Assembly (NCBI GenBank): GCA_963932465.1
Contig: OZ010798.1
Location: 17,654,981 to 17,718,980 of the forward strand
Direction: 5' to 3'
Source: Maratus speciosus
Lineage: Eukaryota > Arthropoda > Arachnida > Araneae > Salticidae
Length of the DNA stretch: 64,000 nt
Shown here: positions 12,433-22,955 of the stretch, piece after piece
Layout: the number at the start of each line of letters is the position of its first letter
Position numbering within the stretch: position 1 is the stretch's first letter
Notes under the pieces: model-generated
Told to the model about the DNA's origin: nothing
Database searches by the model: none
What the model saw: the letters and a program-made list of their open reading frames with translations, nothing else
Made by a program: the position numbers and the translations under genes

Positions 12433-13503
12433 TAGAGCAGTTTTAAGACTTATAACATGCGATTTTATTTTACATAAAGTGACGCCATCCACATCCGCTG
12501 AAGAATTCATCATTTGCGATCCAGTGTTAAACAACATCTATAGTAAAGTACGCTTAAGACGTCACTATCGCTGAATAATACACACACACACACAAAAAAA
12601 GAGATTTCGTCATTCAAAAAACTCGACAAAAAATCGGCCATCTAAAGATTCACAAGCCTTCATTTGTTTGTATTATCATTATAGATATTTAAAATGAAAT
12701 TTAGTTTCTAAAAGCTCTCTGTTTTATCAGAAATCTTTCATTTATATTTTTTGAAAATAGCACGTATTTTAACTTTTTTTTTTCAGTTTTTATGGGAAAA
12801 TAGCAACAAAAAGATATAATTGCTATTTTTCTTTCACTTTCTACAGAAATGGAGTTCTTCCGTTGCCAATATTAAGCAAATGGCTCTAAAAACTACAAAA
12901 AAAAAGAAAAAAAAATTAATATTTCAAAAATAAATGGAGATGCAGTTTTCAAACAAATTGCATTATAAAGTACATTTTTTTTCGAATATGACGGTATAAA
13001 CATTGAAAATGTGCGATGCTTAGAAGTTTAAAAAATTGCTATAGAGTATTTAATCGTACTGCTTTGTTAAACGGCTGGCTTCTGTAAGGTAACGTTATTT
13101 TTTGGAGATGTCACAAAATAAGCTGGGAGAAAGAAATAGCATACCGTACCGGGGGCTAAAAATAGCGAAAATCTCTCAAAGCAATTTGTAAGTACAACAA
13201 CAAAAGAAGGTAAATGTTTTAAATACATCTGCCACAAATTTCCCAGCTTTATCAACCGCCAAAATAAAAGAGGATACCGAGATGAACCCCATAGAGAAGA
13301 TTAAAAGAAAAGCGCGAAGCAGAGCATGAGCGGTTCAAAGAAACTTCCACGCATGGAATAAAATTATAAGGATTTTAAATATTAAATATTTTACATGTTT
13401 AACTGTAAAAATCCATAGTATAAGCAAAAAAAAAGTTATTATGAAAAAAAGTTACGTCTATTTTACAGCAGCAGATTTTCGCAATATTTCGACTATTTAA
13501 AAA

Positions 13504-13619
13504 TTTGCAATTTGTGAAAAATCCTGACGTGATGGTATGGTAAAAAATGAAGGTCATTTTTGGATTCAGCACTAAAAAATACATAAGAACCAATTACCGT
13601 AGCTGAAAAACATAACAAT
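13504..13619 (-). repeat. Inverted repeat arm 2 inside the 4-kb hAT-like element
   Basis: Reverse-complement partner of 11938-12057; conserved landmarks are AATGAAGGTCATTTTTGGAT and ACGTGATGG. It may mark an older nested element or a second copy of the same dispersed repeat. Confidence 0.6.
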
Positions 13620-13835
13620 CACATCTATTTTTTAATATCAGATTTCTGGAAGAGAGTAATCTCTGAAAAAGGATCGCCTTCAGAAATTTGAAGGACCTTA
13701 ACATCCTTGAAAATCAAAATGTGTCATCTAAGTGGTGTTTATACCTCTTCATAGGCGCGAATCGCCCCCCCCCCCCCCCACCCCTTGGTTAAAAAAATAT
13801 AAATCCATCGATTATCGTGAATTGCGGCAAATGGT

Positions 13836-14265
13836 TGCCGAAAAAAATCGATTTCATCAATCGTTCGCAGGTCAAAGGATCGCGCAAAAACGCGAATTTC
13901 GTCAAAGAAGCGCGGAAAAAACGCGAATTTCGTCAAAGTGTCGCAGAAAAAAACGCGAATATCGTTAAAGGATCGCAGAGAAAACGCGGATTTCGTCAAA
14001 GGATCGCTACAAAAAACGCGAAATTTGTCAAAGAATCGCAGAAAGAAAACGCTAATTTCGCCAAACGATTGCGGAAAAAACGCTAATTTCGCCAAACAAT
14101 TGCGGAAAAAACACTAATTTTCGCGAAAGAATCGTACAAAAAACGCTAATTTCGCGAATTTCGTCAACAGATCTCAGAAAAATGCGAATTTTGTCAAAGA
14201 ATCGCGAAAAAATACGCGAATTTCGTCAAAGGGACGCGGAAAAGACGCACAATTAACACCAGGAG
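13836..14265 (+). repeat. 31-bp tandem repeat array 1 (plus orientation)
   Basis: About 13 imperfect units with the approximate consensus AAAGGATCGCGGAAAAAACG followed by CGAATTTCGTC. The array is preceded by a head sequence, GTTGCCGAAAAAAATCGATTT then CATCAATCGTTCGCAG, which recurs before array 4. It is bounded by a C-run (13765-13779) and a G-run (14278-14290). Frames read through it give K/R-rich peptides on both strands and are not genes. Confidence 0.9.
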
Positions 14266-14309
14266 GAGCGCATCCACGGGGGGGGGGGGGTCGATCGGCG
14301 AGGTCACCC

Positions 14310-14940
14310 CCCCCCATGATATAAATCCAACGCTTTTAACGGCAGTTTTCGCGGAACACACAGACAAGTAAACGAAAACCAAACACTTTTCGGGTATCAA
14401 TGGTAAACCTCTCTGACATTTCGGCAATTAGTGAACAAAATAGGATTATGTCCAGTCAAAAGGCATATGGCGACATAATTTTTGACACTATGGGTTGAGG
14501 TGGGGGACGATGCCACTTCGTGTACCTTTTGTTGAATCTCTACAACATAAATTGACAACGTTATGCGGATCCCTTTAAAGTGTTGAAACTTTTTCGTTCA
14601 TTCAAAGAAGCTACAATTCTAATTTCTGTATAACAATATTTTTGAGGAGTGCTTTATTGTTTGAGAAAAGAATGGGATTCATACAATTTCCAAAGAAAGA
14701 AAGAAGCAAGAAAAAGAAAGGTCCTTTGAAAAATTTAAGCATCTTAAAGTTTTCTGAAGACAGCCACTAATGTGTAAAAAATGTACTGTTATTGCCACCC
14801 ACATTGGTAAATTTTAAGGGTATTTGATGAATGAACGAAAGAGGATTATATCATAATCCCAGTCAGTTAAAATGCGTATGGTGTGTTGATTTCTTATAAA
14901 CCAACTTGGTAAATTTGTTCTTCTCTTCTTTGCTCCGATC
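14310..14940. other. Spacer between inverted 31-bp arrays
   Basis: Unique-looking, AT-rich DNA of about 630 bases between the two inverted arms. GATTATGTCCAGTCAAAAGGC near 14443 resembles the complement of sequence near 14850 (CCAGTCAGTTAAAATGCG), so the inverted pairing probably extends some way into the spacer. No coding frame was recognised. Confidence 0.5.
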
Positions 14941-15007
14941 GAACCCCCCCCCCCCCCCTCGTAAATGCGCACCTAGGGGAATCTCTTCCCTGTGCTAATT
15001 GTGTGTT

Positions 15008-15505
15008 TTTTACGCGGCCCTTTGACGAAATTCGCGTTTTTCAGCGATTCTTTGGCGAAATTTGCGTATTTTTTTCGCGATTCTTTGAAGAAAATCGCCT
15101 TTTTTCAGAGATCTGTTAATGAAATTAGCGTTTTTGCGCGATTCTTTCGCGAAATTAGCGTTTTTCCGCAATTCTTTGTCGAAATTGGCGTTTTTTCTGC
15201 GATCCTTTGACGAAATTTGCGTTTTTTTCTGCGATCTTTTGTCGAAATTTGCGTTATTTTCGTGGTCCTTTGATGAAATGCGCTCTTTTTTGACGAAAAT
15301 CGCATTTTTCCGCGCTTCTTTGGCAAAACTCGCGTTTTTTCGCGATCCTTTGACGAAATTTGCGTTTTTTCTCGATCATTTGACGAAATTGGCGTTTTTT
15401 GCGCGATCTTTTGACAAAATTCGCGTTTTTTGCGACCCTTTCACCTGCGAACAATTCACGAAATTGTTTTTTTTTTCGGAGACCATTTGTCGAAATTCGC
15501 GATAA
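15008..15505 (-). repeat. 31-bp tandem repeat array 2 (minus orientation)
   Basis: About 16 units of the complement, CGCGATCCTTTGACGAAATT then CGCGTTTTTTC. It is the inverted partner of array 1: reading inwards from 15565 gives the same order of G/C-run, AACGATTATCGCGAATT, TTCGCAGGT and then repeats. The C-run at 14944-14958 bounds it on the inner side. Confidence 0.9.
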
Positions 15506-15811
15506 TCGTTGGATTTTGGGGGGGGGGCGATCGCCCCGATCGCCCCCCCCGTGGATCCGCGCCTGAGACCAACAGGAAATAATGGCTATTTACAGAATTC
15601 AAAAGAAACTTCAACAAGAGGAAATGGAAGTTCTCAATCAAAGGACATATAAGAAATGTTTAAAAATTGTAACAAAAAAATTTTGGGGTATTAAAATGAT
15701 AATGTACAGGCAAATAAGAGATTCAAGTTTTGATTTGCTTAAATTGAATTATTACTTGCTCTTCTTGGAAATAAAAAAGTATGTTGAAAAAACAAATCAT
15801 TTAATCCAGAA

Positions 15812-15893
15812 TCTACAACTCTCTAAAATCTGCAAAATTCTAAAATCTGCACAGCCTCTGGTCCCAAGCTGTGTGGATTTTTGAGACTCTACT
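15812..15893. mobile_element. Family A MITE, right-end fragment
   Basis: CTAAAATCTGCAAAATTCTA and the following CAGCCTCTGGTCCCAAGCTG match the CTCTGGTCCCAAGCTGTGCGG terminus of full family A copies, ending GAGACTCTACTG followed by TA. Only this end is present. Confidence 0.75.
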
Positions 15894-17744
15894 GTATATG
15901 GTGATGCAGTCTTAAAATTATTTACATCTGTACTTACAAAACTTTTTGTAACATGCAGTAAAAAGCAGAAACATTTTATTTTTGCATTTTCTATAAATGC
16001 AACAGATCTTTGATTATAGTTAAAAACAATACATAAATAAATAATTATAATAATAAAAGTTTTATTTGCATATCTTATGTAAATGATGTGATTACAAATA
16101 AATATTTTTATTATAAAAATAAATTTTGTAATAAAATCTGCAGATAAAACAAAATTTTTAATTGACAAGTAAAAAAAAAAAAAAAAATAGAGTTGAAGCA
16201 TCGACATTGATATTCTTTAGATTTACCATATGTAGTTTGCAGGTGTCAGCTTATATGTAAACATAGAGCAACAGTGCGATATTTTGGAAGTTATTTTTGT
16301 TATAAGGTTTCATAATAATGAATTCCAGAATTTATGGTGTATGGCTGCTTCACAGGGAATTATTAAAATCCTTTTATAAATGGACACAGGATGCTTAAAT
16401 TTTCTGAAAAAAAAAAAAAAAAAAAAAAAAAACAAGCAGAACAATGTGGACAATCAACTATCTTTGAGATTAAACAGATTATAGGAAACATGCTCAACTT
16501 TTCAGTGTGGATTATGTCTATATTATTCAAATTTTTTGTTCAGAATTTGTATTTACATATGTATTGAAATTCTGAATTTTTATTTTTAACCAGGACTGGT
16601 GTATTTATGATAAAGATTTAGGTAAAATTTCTGTTTTCTTCTTCATCCCGTGACTTATGTTTGTGAGGTTTAAGATATCCCTAAATTTAAAAGTATGTCA
16701 AAATGTACAAAAATGAGTGATGATTACAAATCTATTGTTTGTGACTTGTTTTGTTTCTTGGGAGATTTAATATTAGGTTCAAAGTTAATTAAGGAAACAA
16801 GCCATATCGACTAATATGCATTTATCTAATCTGATAGTAGTATTTATCTTTATTTTAAACATCAAAGCATCCTATTTGCAGGCATGATTATAGAAGTAAT
16901 TTGTAATCAAACATTTTTTTTTCTTTTCTGATAATTAAATTATATCTTAAGTTATAAGTAAGTGATTGAACGGTAGTTTTTTTCTTCCTTGTGCTGTTTC
17001 ATTTGGAAATCATTTCTAAACGACAGCTTTTTCTGAAAAATATCCAGCTGTTACAAAACGACAGAGAAAAAAACTTCAGTTACATAATTTCTAAATTAGA
17101 GCACCTGCCTTTTTACTATGTTTGTGAACAAAACTGAATATAAAAATTTTTAGAAAGTAATCAGTGTGAATTTGTGAACAACCCAGTACAGAATATTTCA
17201 TCCTATACTTGCATTCTTTTTTTTGTACTGATAAATCTTCCCCTTCTTCAATGTCCTCATCTGTGTGTATGGAGATCAGCATATGGTACATTTTGAATTT
17301 TACCGTATTCTAATTCTTTTATATCCTCTGATTTACCTCTATTTTATCAAAAAATAAATTTTATAAAACAGTAGGACACAAGTCACTTTCAAGATTTTAA
17401 AATGTATACATATATTTTTAAGCTGATCTAAAAAAATCTTGTGTAAATTGTATTTATTGTACATGCAACATTGAAGTTTAATTTACAGTCACACAGCTTA
17501 TTTATTTATTTACTTTTTTAAATGCGTAGTTACTTATTGATTTTATTACAGATTGTATGATAAAATTACTTTCATATGGCATAGAGCATTTGTGTTGTGG
17601 AGTGTGCTAGGATTAAAAAAAATCCACATTAGTTACTAACACTTTCATTTGCTTAAGAGAAAAGCTTCTTGCATACATTATACACATGCTATGAGGTCTA
17701 TGTAGATATATTTAAGATGTGATGGATGCAAACATCTAAGATGT
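15894..17744. other. AT-rich DNA, no gene recognised
   Basis: Contains A-runs at 16171-16187 and 16407-16432 and scattered low-complexity sequence. The minus-strand frames at 15797-16207 and 17091-17291 have no recognisable domain and strongly biased composition. Confidence 0.55.
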
Positions 17745-17920
17745 ATGTATAATTAAATAAAGAATATATTTATATATGCATATAATTAAAAAAAAGAATG
17801 TATTTATGTATATATATATAATTAAATAAAGAATATATTTATGTATGTACATAATTAAATAACAAATTAGTAGAATGTATGTATGCATATGATTAAATAA
17901 AGAATGTATGTATTTATGGA
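17745..17920. repeat. Minisatellite, about 35-bp period
   Basis: Five imperfect copies of TAATTAAATAAAGAATATAT followed by TTATGTATGTATA, beginning near 17750, 17782, 17819, 17851 and 17889. The open frame on the minus strand here (repeating YIHKYILYLI) is the translation of the repeat. Confidence 0.8.
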
Positions 17921-18205
17921 GATAAAATATTAAGTATGGATTATTCAGCATAAATGTAATTTTAAAAGCTGAAATGTTAATTTTAACCTTCCTGGTATAT
18001 AGTAATATTTATCAACAATCATAGAAAACTCCTGTTTTTTTCCCGTTTAATCTTAACCAACAGAATATGTACTTTTTTCTTTGTTTTGTCTGTCTTAAAA
18101 TTTCGCCTTTTATGATTGTGTTTTGTAGTAAAACGATTTATAATTATTCATTAAAAAAGGCATTCTAATAAAACAATGAAAAAAATTCTAAAAGGATGCT
18201 GAGTA
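17921..18205. other. AT-rich spacer
   Basis: No feature recognised between the 35-bp minisatellite and the C19 run. Confidence 0.5.
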
Positions 18206-18209
18206 GCAT

Positions 18210-18228
18210 CCCCCCCCCCCCCCCCCCC
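18210..18228. repeat. C19 homopolymer
   Basis: Nineteen consecutive C residues in AT-rich surroundings. Similar runs occur at 13765, 14944, 36084, 36560, 36852 and 58669, mostly at or inside transposon termini. Confidence 0.95.
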
Positions 18229-18319
18229 GCTCTCCAAAAAAAATAGTATCTAATATGCTTGTGAAATTATTAAAACTCTTACTGATTAACAGAAGGCAGC
18301 ATTAAAAATCATTACATTA

Positions 18320-18412
18320 GTAATCGATATTAATCGACAAATTTTGTATGTAATCGAAACGTTCGTCCTTCATCGGCCGTGGACAATCCACAAAATGGCG
18401 CTGTGTTATTTG
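18320..18412 (+). promoter_or_regulatory. Candidate promoter and first coding exon (ATGGCGCTG...)
   Basis: A DRE-like TAATCGATATTAATCGAC near 18321 is followed by a locally GC-richer stretch, CATCGGCCGTGGACAATCC, and by ATGGCGCTGTGTTATTTG at 18395-18412, abutting a good donor, GTACGT, at 18413. The implied start is M-A-L-C-Y-L. The DRE-type motif and ATGGCG start are common in arthropod housekeeping promoters. The downstream exon is unknown; the long-TIR element at 18672 would lie in the first intron. Confidence 0.3.
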
Positions 18413-18671
18413 GTACGTAATTTTCTAGGTGGATATTACATTATAACTTTCTCATGATTTTGTTACTGTTTCGCTGTTACATAATTTTCTTTTCTGCATC
18501 TATTTTATTCAATTACTTTCTGCTTCATGAAAAGAAAATAAATAGGAAAAATGAGAAAAATCCCTTAAGCCTACTTGAGTTTAGTATATGAAACTTTTAA
18601 AAACATACGTTGAATGTTACTAATTAAAAGGTTTGTCTTATATTCTCTTTGATTGTATATATTTTCATTTT

Positions 18672-19799
18672 AGGGATGAGTTCCATATCCTGTGCCACTT
18701 GGCGAAAAAAATCGCGCCAATTTTTCTAAGATGGCGGAAAAACATCATTTCAAAATCTTTATGTTATTTATAAATCAATGATTTTGCACCATTTTTAAAA
18801 ATAGAAAAGGATGTAAAAACATGGATTTATAAATAGCATAAAGATTTAAAAACAAAGTTTCTGCGCCATCTTAGAAAATTTCTTCCGATACAATTACACA
18901 AATTTTAGCAGTATTCTAAATAAATCTAATCAAATGTGCTTTTTGAGATGAATGCTTCTTATTTGCCCCCCTGAACTCCCCCGTTCTTAAAACATTTTCG
19001 ACAATAAAAAGAGAAAAAACAGGCCAGAAACTTTTTATAAATTTCAACAATATTTCAAAAACTATTATTTTTAATGCAGGTAAAATCTCGCTCACAACTG
19101 CCAAAAAAATTTAATAAATCATACAAAAAATATATAAAAATAATTTAATAATGTTTACACACACACACACACACAAAAAAAAACAGCAATAAATTAATGT
19201 TTACAAAGAGAATTCCAGTTAGGGTCTGAAACAGGGTGTGTAATTACACACAATAAAAGGGATCCCCAATAAAACAATAACAAGTATTCATCTGAAAAAG
19301 CACATTTGTTTAGATTTATTTAGAATGCTGCTAAAATTTGTGCAATTGCATTGGAAGAAATTTTCCAAGTGCTACAAAAACTTCGTTTTTAAATCTTTAT
19401 GTAATTTATAAATCCATGTTTTTACCTCATTTTCTATTTTAAAAAATGGTGCAAAATCATTGATTTATAAATAATATAAAGATTTAAAAATGATATTTTT
19501 CTGCAATCTTGGAAAAATGAACGAGACTTACCTTGCATTGACAGAAGCAGAGAGTAATCCGAATGTGTGTCTGGCGTGGGGGCAAATTTGTTATCTAACT
19601 TGTTCAAAATTACACTGAGTAATCGTTCAGGTGACTAATGAACCAATAACTTCAAGATCAGCGTCATCAAACTGACTTTCAGGAAAAAAAGCAACCCTAA
19701 AGCCTTTCAAAATCCGACGAACAAATGTAAACCAGATCGAAACATTTATCACCAAAAAAATCGCCAAATCTTCTGGCACAGGATATGGGACCAGTCCCT
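18672..19799. mobile_element. Long-TIR DNA transposon relic with 6-bp flanking repeat
   Basis: Left end AGGGATGAGTTCCATATCCT, right end in complement AGGGACTGGTCCCATATCCT, both continuing with GTGCCA. The flanking hexamer CATTTT is identical (18666-18671 and 19800-19805). Inside, long inverted arms carry ATGATTTTGCACCATTTTT and AAATCTTTATG.TATTTATAAATC blocks on both sides, so nearly the whole element folds. No transposase was seen. The superfamily is uncertain because a 6-bp duplication is not diagnostic. Confidence 0.7.
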
Positions 19800-19805
19800 C
19801 ATTTT

Positions 19806-20530
19806 ACTCTTATAAAACAATATTTGTTTATTTCAATGCAAAATAATTGCAGTTACTTCAAGATATTATTTTTTATGTATGAAATTCATCTTTTTTTAAC
19901 TTTTCACTTATTATATTCATTGCAACTTATTTAAGAGTAGAATTGATGGTAAATTTATACTTTTTTTGTGTTACAAAGCAAGTATTTAAGTTGTGTTATA
20001 ATATTAGACCCCCCTGATTCTTGAGAACTAAGAAGTGTTGTATAAAGTCCGTCGAAACTGAGACTAAGGGGCCTCTACCCTACAACATATGTAAAAATAA
20101 TCAAAATCTGTGATTACCAAGGTTGGCCCTCTCCTTGTAAGAACAATAATGACCGATCCACGTCCAAATACACCCATGATGTTTACGTGCCAGAAGTGTA
20201 CTCTTTGGAATGCCTAAATTTGGGCACTGTCGTGAATAGATGGGTTCATCTAAAAAAAATGTCGGGTTAAAATGCCTGTTGTGCGATGAATGAACAAAGA
20301 TGAAGCTAAAACAAGTTATCATTTAATCCTTTTTAATGTAAATATAAATAAGCTGATTTTGAAAAAAGTTGTAAGTAGCACCTTACTCAAAACTTCGATC
20401 AATTTTATTAATTCAAATTGCAAATTTCCGTCTGCACATTGAGCAAAAAGTAAACAGATATTTATTTAATATCAAAATACTTTGCTGAAATATTTACAAC
20501 ATTGGAATGCAAGTGTAGGCGAGCTGTGTC
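19806..20530. other. AT-rich DNA, no gene recognised
   Basis: A patch at 20005-20320 is less AT-rich (GACTAAGGGGCCTCTACCCT) and carries a 73-codon minus-strand frame (20101-20322) without a recognisable domain. This could be an old transposon fragment; I cannot assign it. Confidence 0.5.
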
Positions 20531-20532
20531 AG

Positions 20533-20955
20533 TCTTTAAAGCTGTTTTGAAATCCGAAAGGGAAACTTTATAACATAAGTTTTGATTTATTTTTGTTCGG
20601 AAATGCATGAAACTAAAAGGTGTTGTTGTTCAGAAACTATGTAATCAAGCTGTGTTTTCTGTTTTTTTGCAAACGCAATAGATCTTTCAGAAAATAGTGT
20701 CAAAGTGGCGTTTTGAACTGAATTTCTGCATGAAAGAAGAATAACCACTCAAGAAAGAGTGAAAAATGCCTTTGTCATGTGATCAAAATCACTCATAACT
20801 TAATAGGTAATTTATTTATCAAAAAATGTAAAACACAGCTCGATTCCAAATCGCTTCCATAGTCAGGGCTTCCAATTTTACATGTTTCCATTAAAAAATG
20901 AATTTGTAAATGTGTTAAAAGGTTTTGTGCTTATTGAGCAGAGCAGTTGAGAATA
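20533..20955 (+). repeat. Dispersed 420-bp repeat, copy 1
   Basis: Nearly collinear with 44765-45192 on the same strand. Shared landmarks include TTTATTTTTGTTCNGAAATGC, GCAAACGCAATAGATCTTTCAG, AAGAAGAATAACCACTCAAG, GATCAAAATCACT.ATAACT and TTTTAAAAAATGAATTTGTA-like blocks. Identity is high by eye, with small indels. No coding sense was seen. A hAT-like terminus lies 230 bases downstream. Confidence 0.8.
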
Positions 20956-21139
20956 GCCTTAAACGCACCCAACGTTCTCCACTATATTTTAAAGTATAAA
21001 ATACCATTCCACATTCTGAAGTGCAAAGTCTGATCACGACCAGTTAAAAATGTTCAATTTTATATAGAACACAGATACACATAACAGACAAAGAAGCATA
21101 CTTTTAAAGACTATTTTTTTAAGTTAGTCGGCAAAATTG

Positions 21140-21182
21140 TCATATACGTCCCCCCAATGAATTCTGCTTAAATACGCCCCTG
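21140..21182. mobile_element. hAT-like right terminus
   Basis: Read in complement from 21182 it gives CAGGGGCGTATTTAAGCAGA and then a G-run, the same style as the termini of the 11541-15565 element. The matching left end was not found, so this is an isolated or truncated end. It may define the right side of an element that carried the 420-bp repeat. Confidence 0.4.
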
Positions 21183-21375
21183 ATAATACAAGGTGCATAA
21201 ATATGGAAAGCAGGTGATTATGACATCATATTTGGAAAATAAAATGGATATTGTTTGATGTTGAAATAAAAAGGTCTTTATTTATGGTATTATTTCTTAT
21301 TATTTTCTTTCTTTCTTTTTTCTTTTACTTCTTTTATCTTTTTGTATTTCATATCAAATGAGTGTGTTTCAAATA

Positions 21376-22168
21376 CAGTAGACTCCCTCAAATCCGCACA
21401 GCTTGGGACCAGAGGTTGTGCGGATTTTAGAATTTTGCGGATTTCTGATCATTGATTTGTTTACATTTTTGAAATATTAATTTGATTGGTAGTTAAGCAA
21501 GGGAAATTATAATGAATGCTTACAATAAAGTGAAACATTAAAATAAATAAAATATTAAAATAATTTATTAGTTTAAAAGTAAGTAATTATTAAAATAATT
21601 ATGTAAAATAAAAATATTACGAATGGAATCGATTCAATTCGATTCTAAAAGTCCTATGCTGCCATCTAGTGATAGCAAGGAGAACAGTGTCAATGCTATT
21701 ATCAGTATATATAACTTATTGCGCTCACTGTGACTTTTTTCATTGTTATTTAGAGTCCTGAATGCTTTTCTTCTACTGCTTTGCATGTTTAGAAATAAAT
21801 TTGTCTATAATTAAAAAAAAAAAAAAAAAATTCCGCGAACAATAATTTTAGAATAGCGTTCCATTTTGGATTTTTCCGTGTTGGATTTTTCCATTTCGAA
21901 CCCTGGAATTTTTGATATAGATATGCTAATTTATATCAAAATCAAAAGTAATGTAAATTTATTTAGTAATAAATCAGCTGTAATAGCCAAAAGAGAATGA
22001 TTAACAAAAAATTTAGTGAAAAAAACATTGCGGTAGTCGCCGATTTCAGCGCCATCTTGAATTTTGTTCCTGCAACTTAACTGTAAATTTAATTGTTTAC
22101 ATCTGAAAAAACACGCGGAATTTAGGCGTTCGCGGATTTTAGGGTCGCGGATTTAAGGGAGTCTACTG
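21376..22168. mobile_element. Family A pogo/Tigger-like MITE, full copy
   Basis: CAGTAGACTCCCTCAAATCC at the left, GGATTTAAGGGAGTCTACTG at the right, TA on both flanks, 793 bases. This is the cleanest copy: the left arm has GCACAGCTTGGGACCAGAGG, the right arm three AAATCCGCG-type motifs. There is no coding sequence. Confidence 0.9.
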
Positions 22169-22378
22169 TATTTGTTTTTAATTAAATTTCTGTATTTTAA
22201 ATGAATTGAGTGAAATAATTGTATTTTAAATTAAATTAATCCAATATGAATGATGATAAGGACAAAACTTGGCAGTAAACCGCTAAGTAATGCATCTGCA
22301 CATACTGTATTTTTGATTTAAACTTTAAAAAGTTTTTAAAAAAAATGTTTGAAAAGAAAAGGAATTGCAAATGCAATA

Positions 22379-22955
22379 CAGTAGACTCCCTTAAATCCGC
22401 GACCCTAAAATACGCGAACGCCTAAAATCCGCGCATTTTTTTCAGATGTAAACAATGAAATCTACAGTTAAGTTGCAGGAACAAAATTCACTATGGTGCC
22501 GAAATCAGCGACTAACGCAATATTTTTTTTATTTAATTTTTTGTTAATCATTCTCATTTGGCTATTACAACAGATTTATTACTAAATAAATTTACATTAC
22601 TTTTGATTTTGATATAAATTAGCATATCTATAGCAAATATTCCGATCTTACGATCGCTTTTCCACTAGATGGCAGCATAGGGCTATTGGAATCGAATTGA
22701 ATCGATTTCATTGGTAATAATTTAATATTTTTATAAATTTTTATTTTACATAATTAATTTAATAATTACTTTTAAACTAATAAATTATTTTAATGTTTCA
22801 CTTTATTGTAAGCATTCATTATAATTTAACTTGCTTATCTACCAATCAAATTAATGTTTCAAAAATGTAAACAAATCAATGACCAGAAATCCGCAAAATT
22901 CTAAAATCCGCACAACCTCTGGTCCCAAGCTGTGCGGATTTGAGGGAGTCTACTG
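22379..22955. mobile_element. Family A MITE, shorter copy in opposite orientation
   Basis: Starts CAGTAGACTCCCTTAAATCC and ends GGATTTGAGGGAGTCTACTG with TA flanks, 577 bases. The arm order is reversed relative to the copy at 21376, only 210 bases away, so the two form a large inverted pair. A middle section present in longer copies is deleted. Confidence 0.9.

Larger units (their letters stand above)
11541..15565. mobile_element. hAT-like non-autonomous element with perfect 8-bp target duplication
   Basis: Left terminus CAGGGGCGGATCCA and right terminus (complement) CAGGCGCGGATCCA agree at 13 of 14 bases. The flanking octamer AGACCAAC occurs identically at 11533-11540 and 15566-15573, which defines the ends and fits the 8-bp duplication of hAT elements. 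Just inside each end lies a G-rich run followed by GCGATC. No transposase domain is visible. The interior carries a pogo-like MITE (12151), an inverted pair (11938/13500) and two oppositely oriented 31-bp-repeat arrays (13836 and 15008). Superfamily is inferred from terminus style and duplication length. Confidence 0.75.

Noticed and set aside
13765..14340. CRISPR-like regular repeats
   Set aside because: Units are directly adjacent with no spacers, and the genome context is eukaryotic.
13732..15505. Open frames of 60-130 codons on both strands, rich in K/R or F (for example RKKREFRQ and FDEIRVF types)
   Set aside because: They are translations of the 31-bp tandem repeat, present in several frames on both strands at once; the same happens at 25254-26089 and 46623-47625.
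13752..15565. A separate transposon bounded by the two satellite arms
   Set aside because: The left edge CATAGGCGCGAATCG has no target duplication with the right flank, whereas 11541-15565 has a perfect one.
20101..20322. 73-codon minus-strand frame with several Cys and His
   Set aside because: Residue spacing fits no zinc-binding domain, and nothing around it supports a gene.
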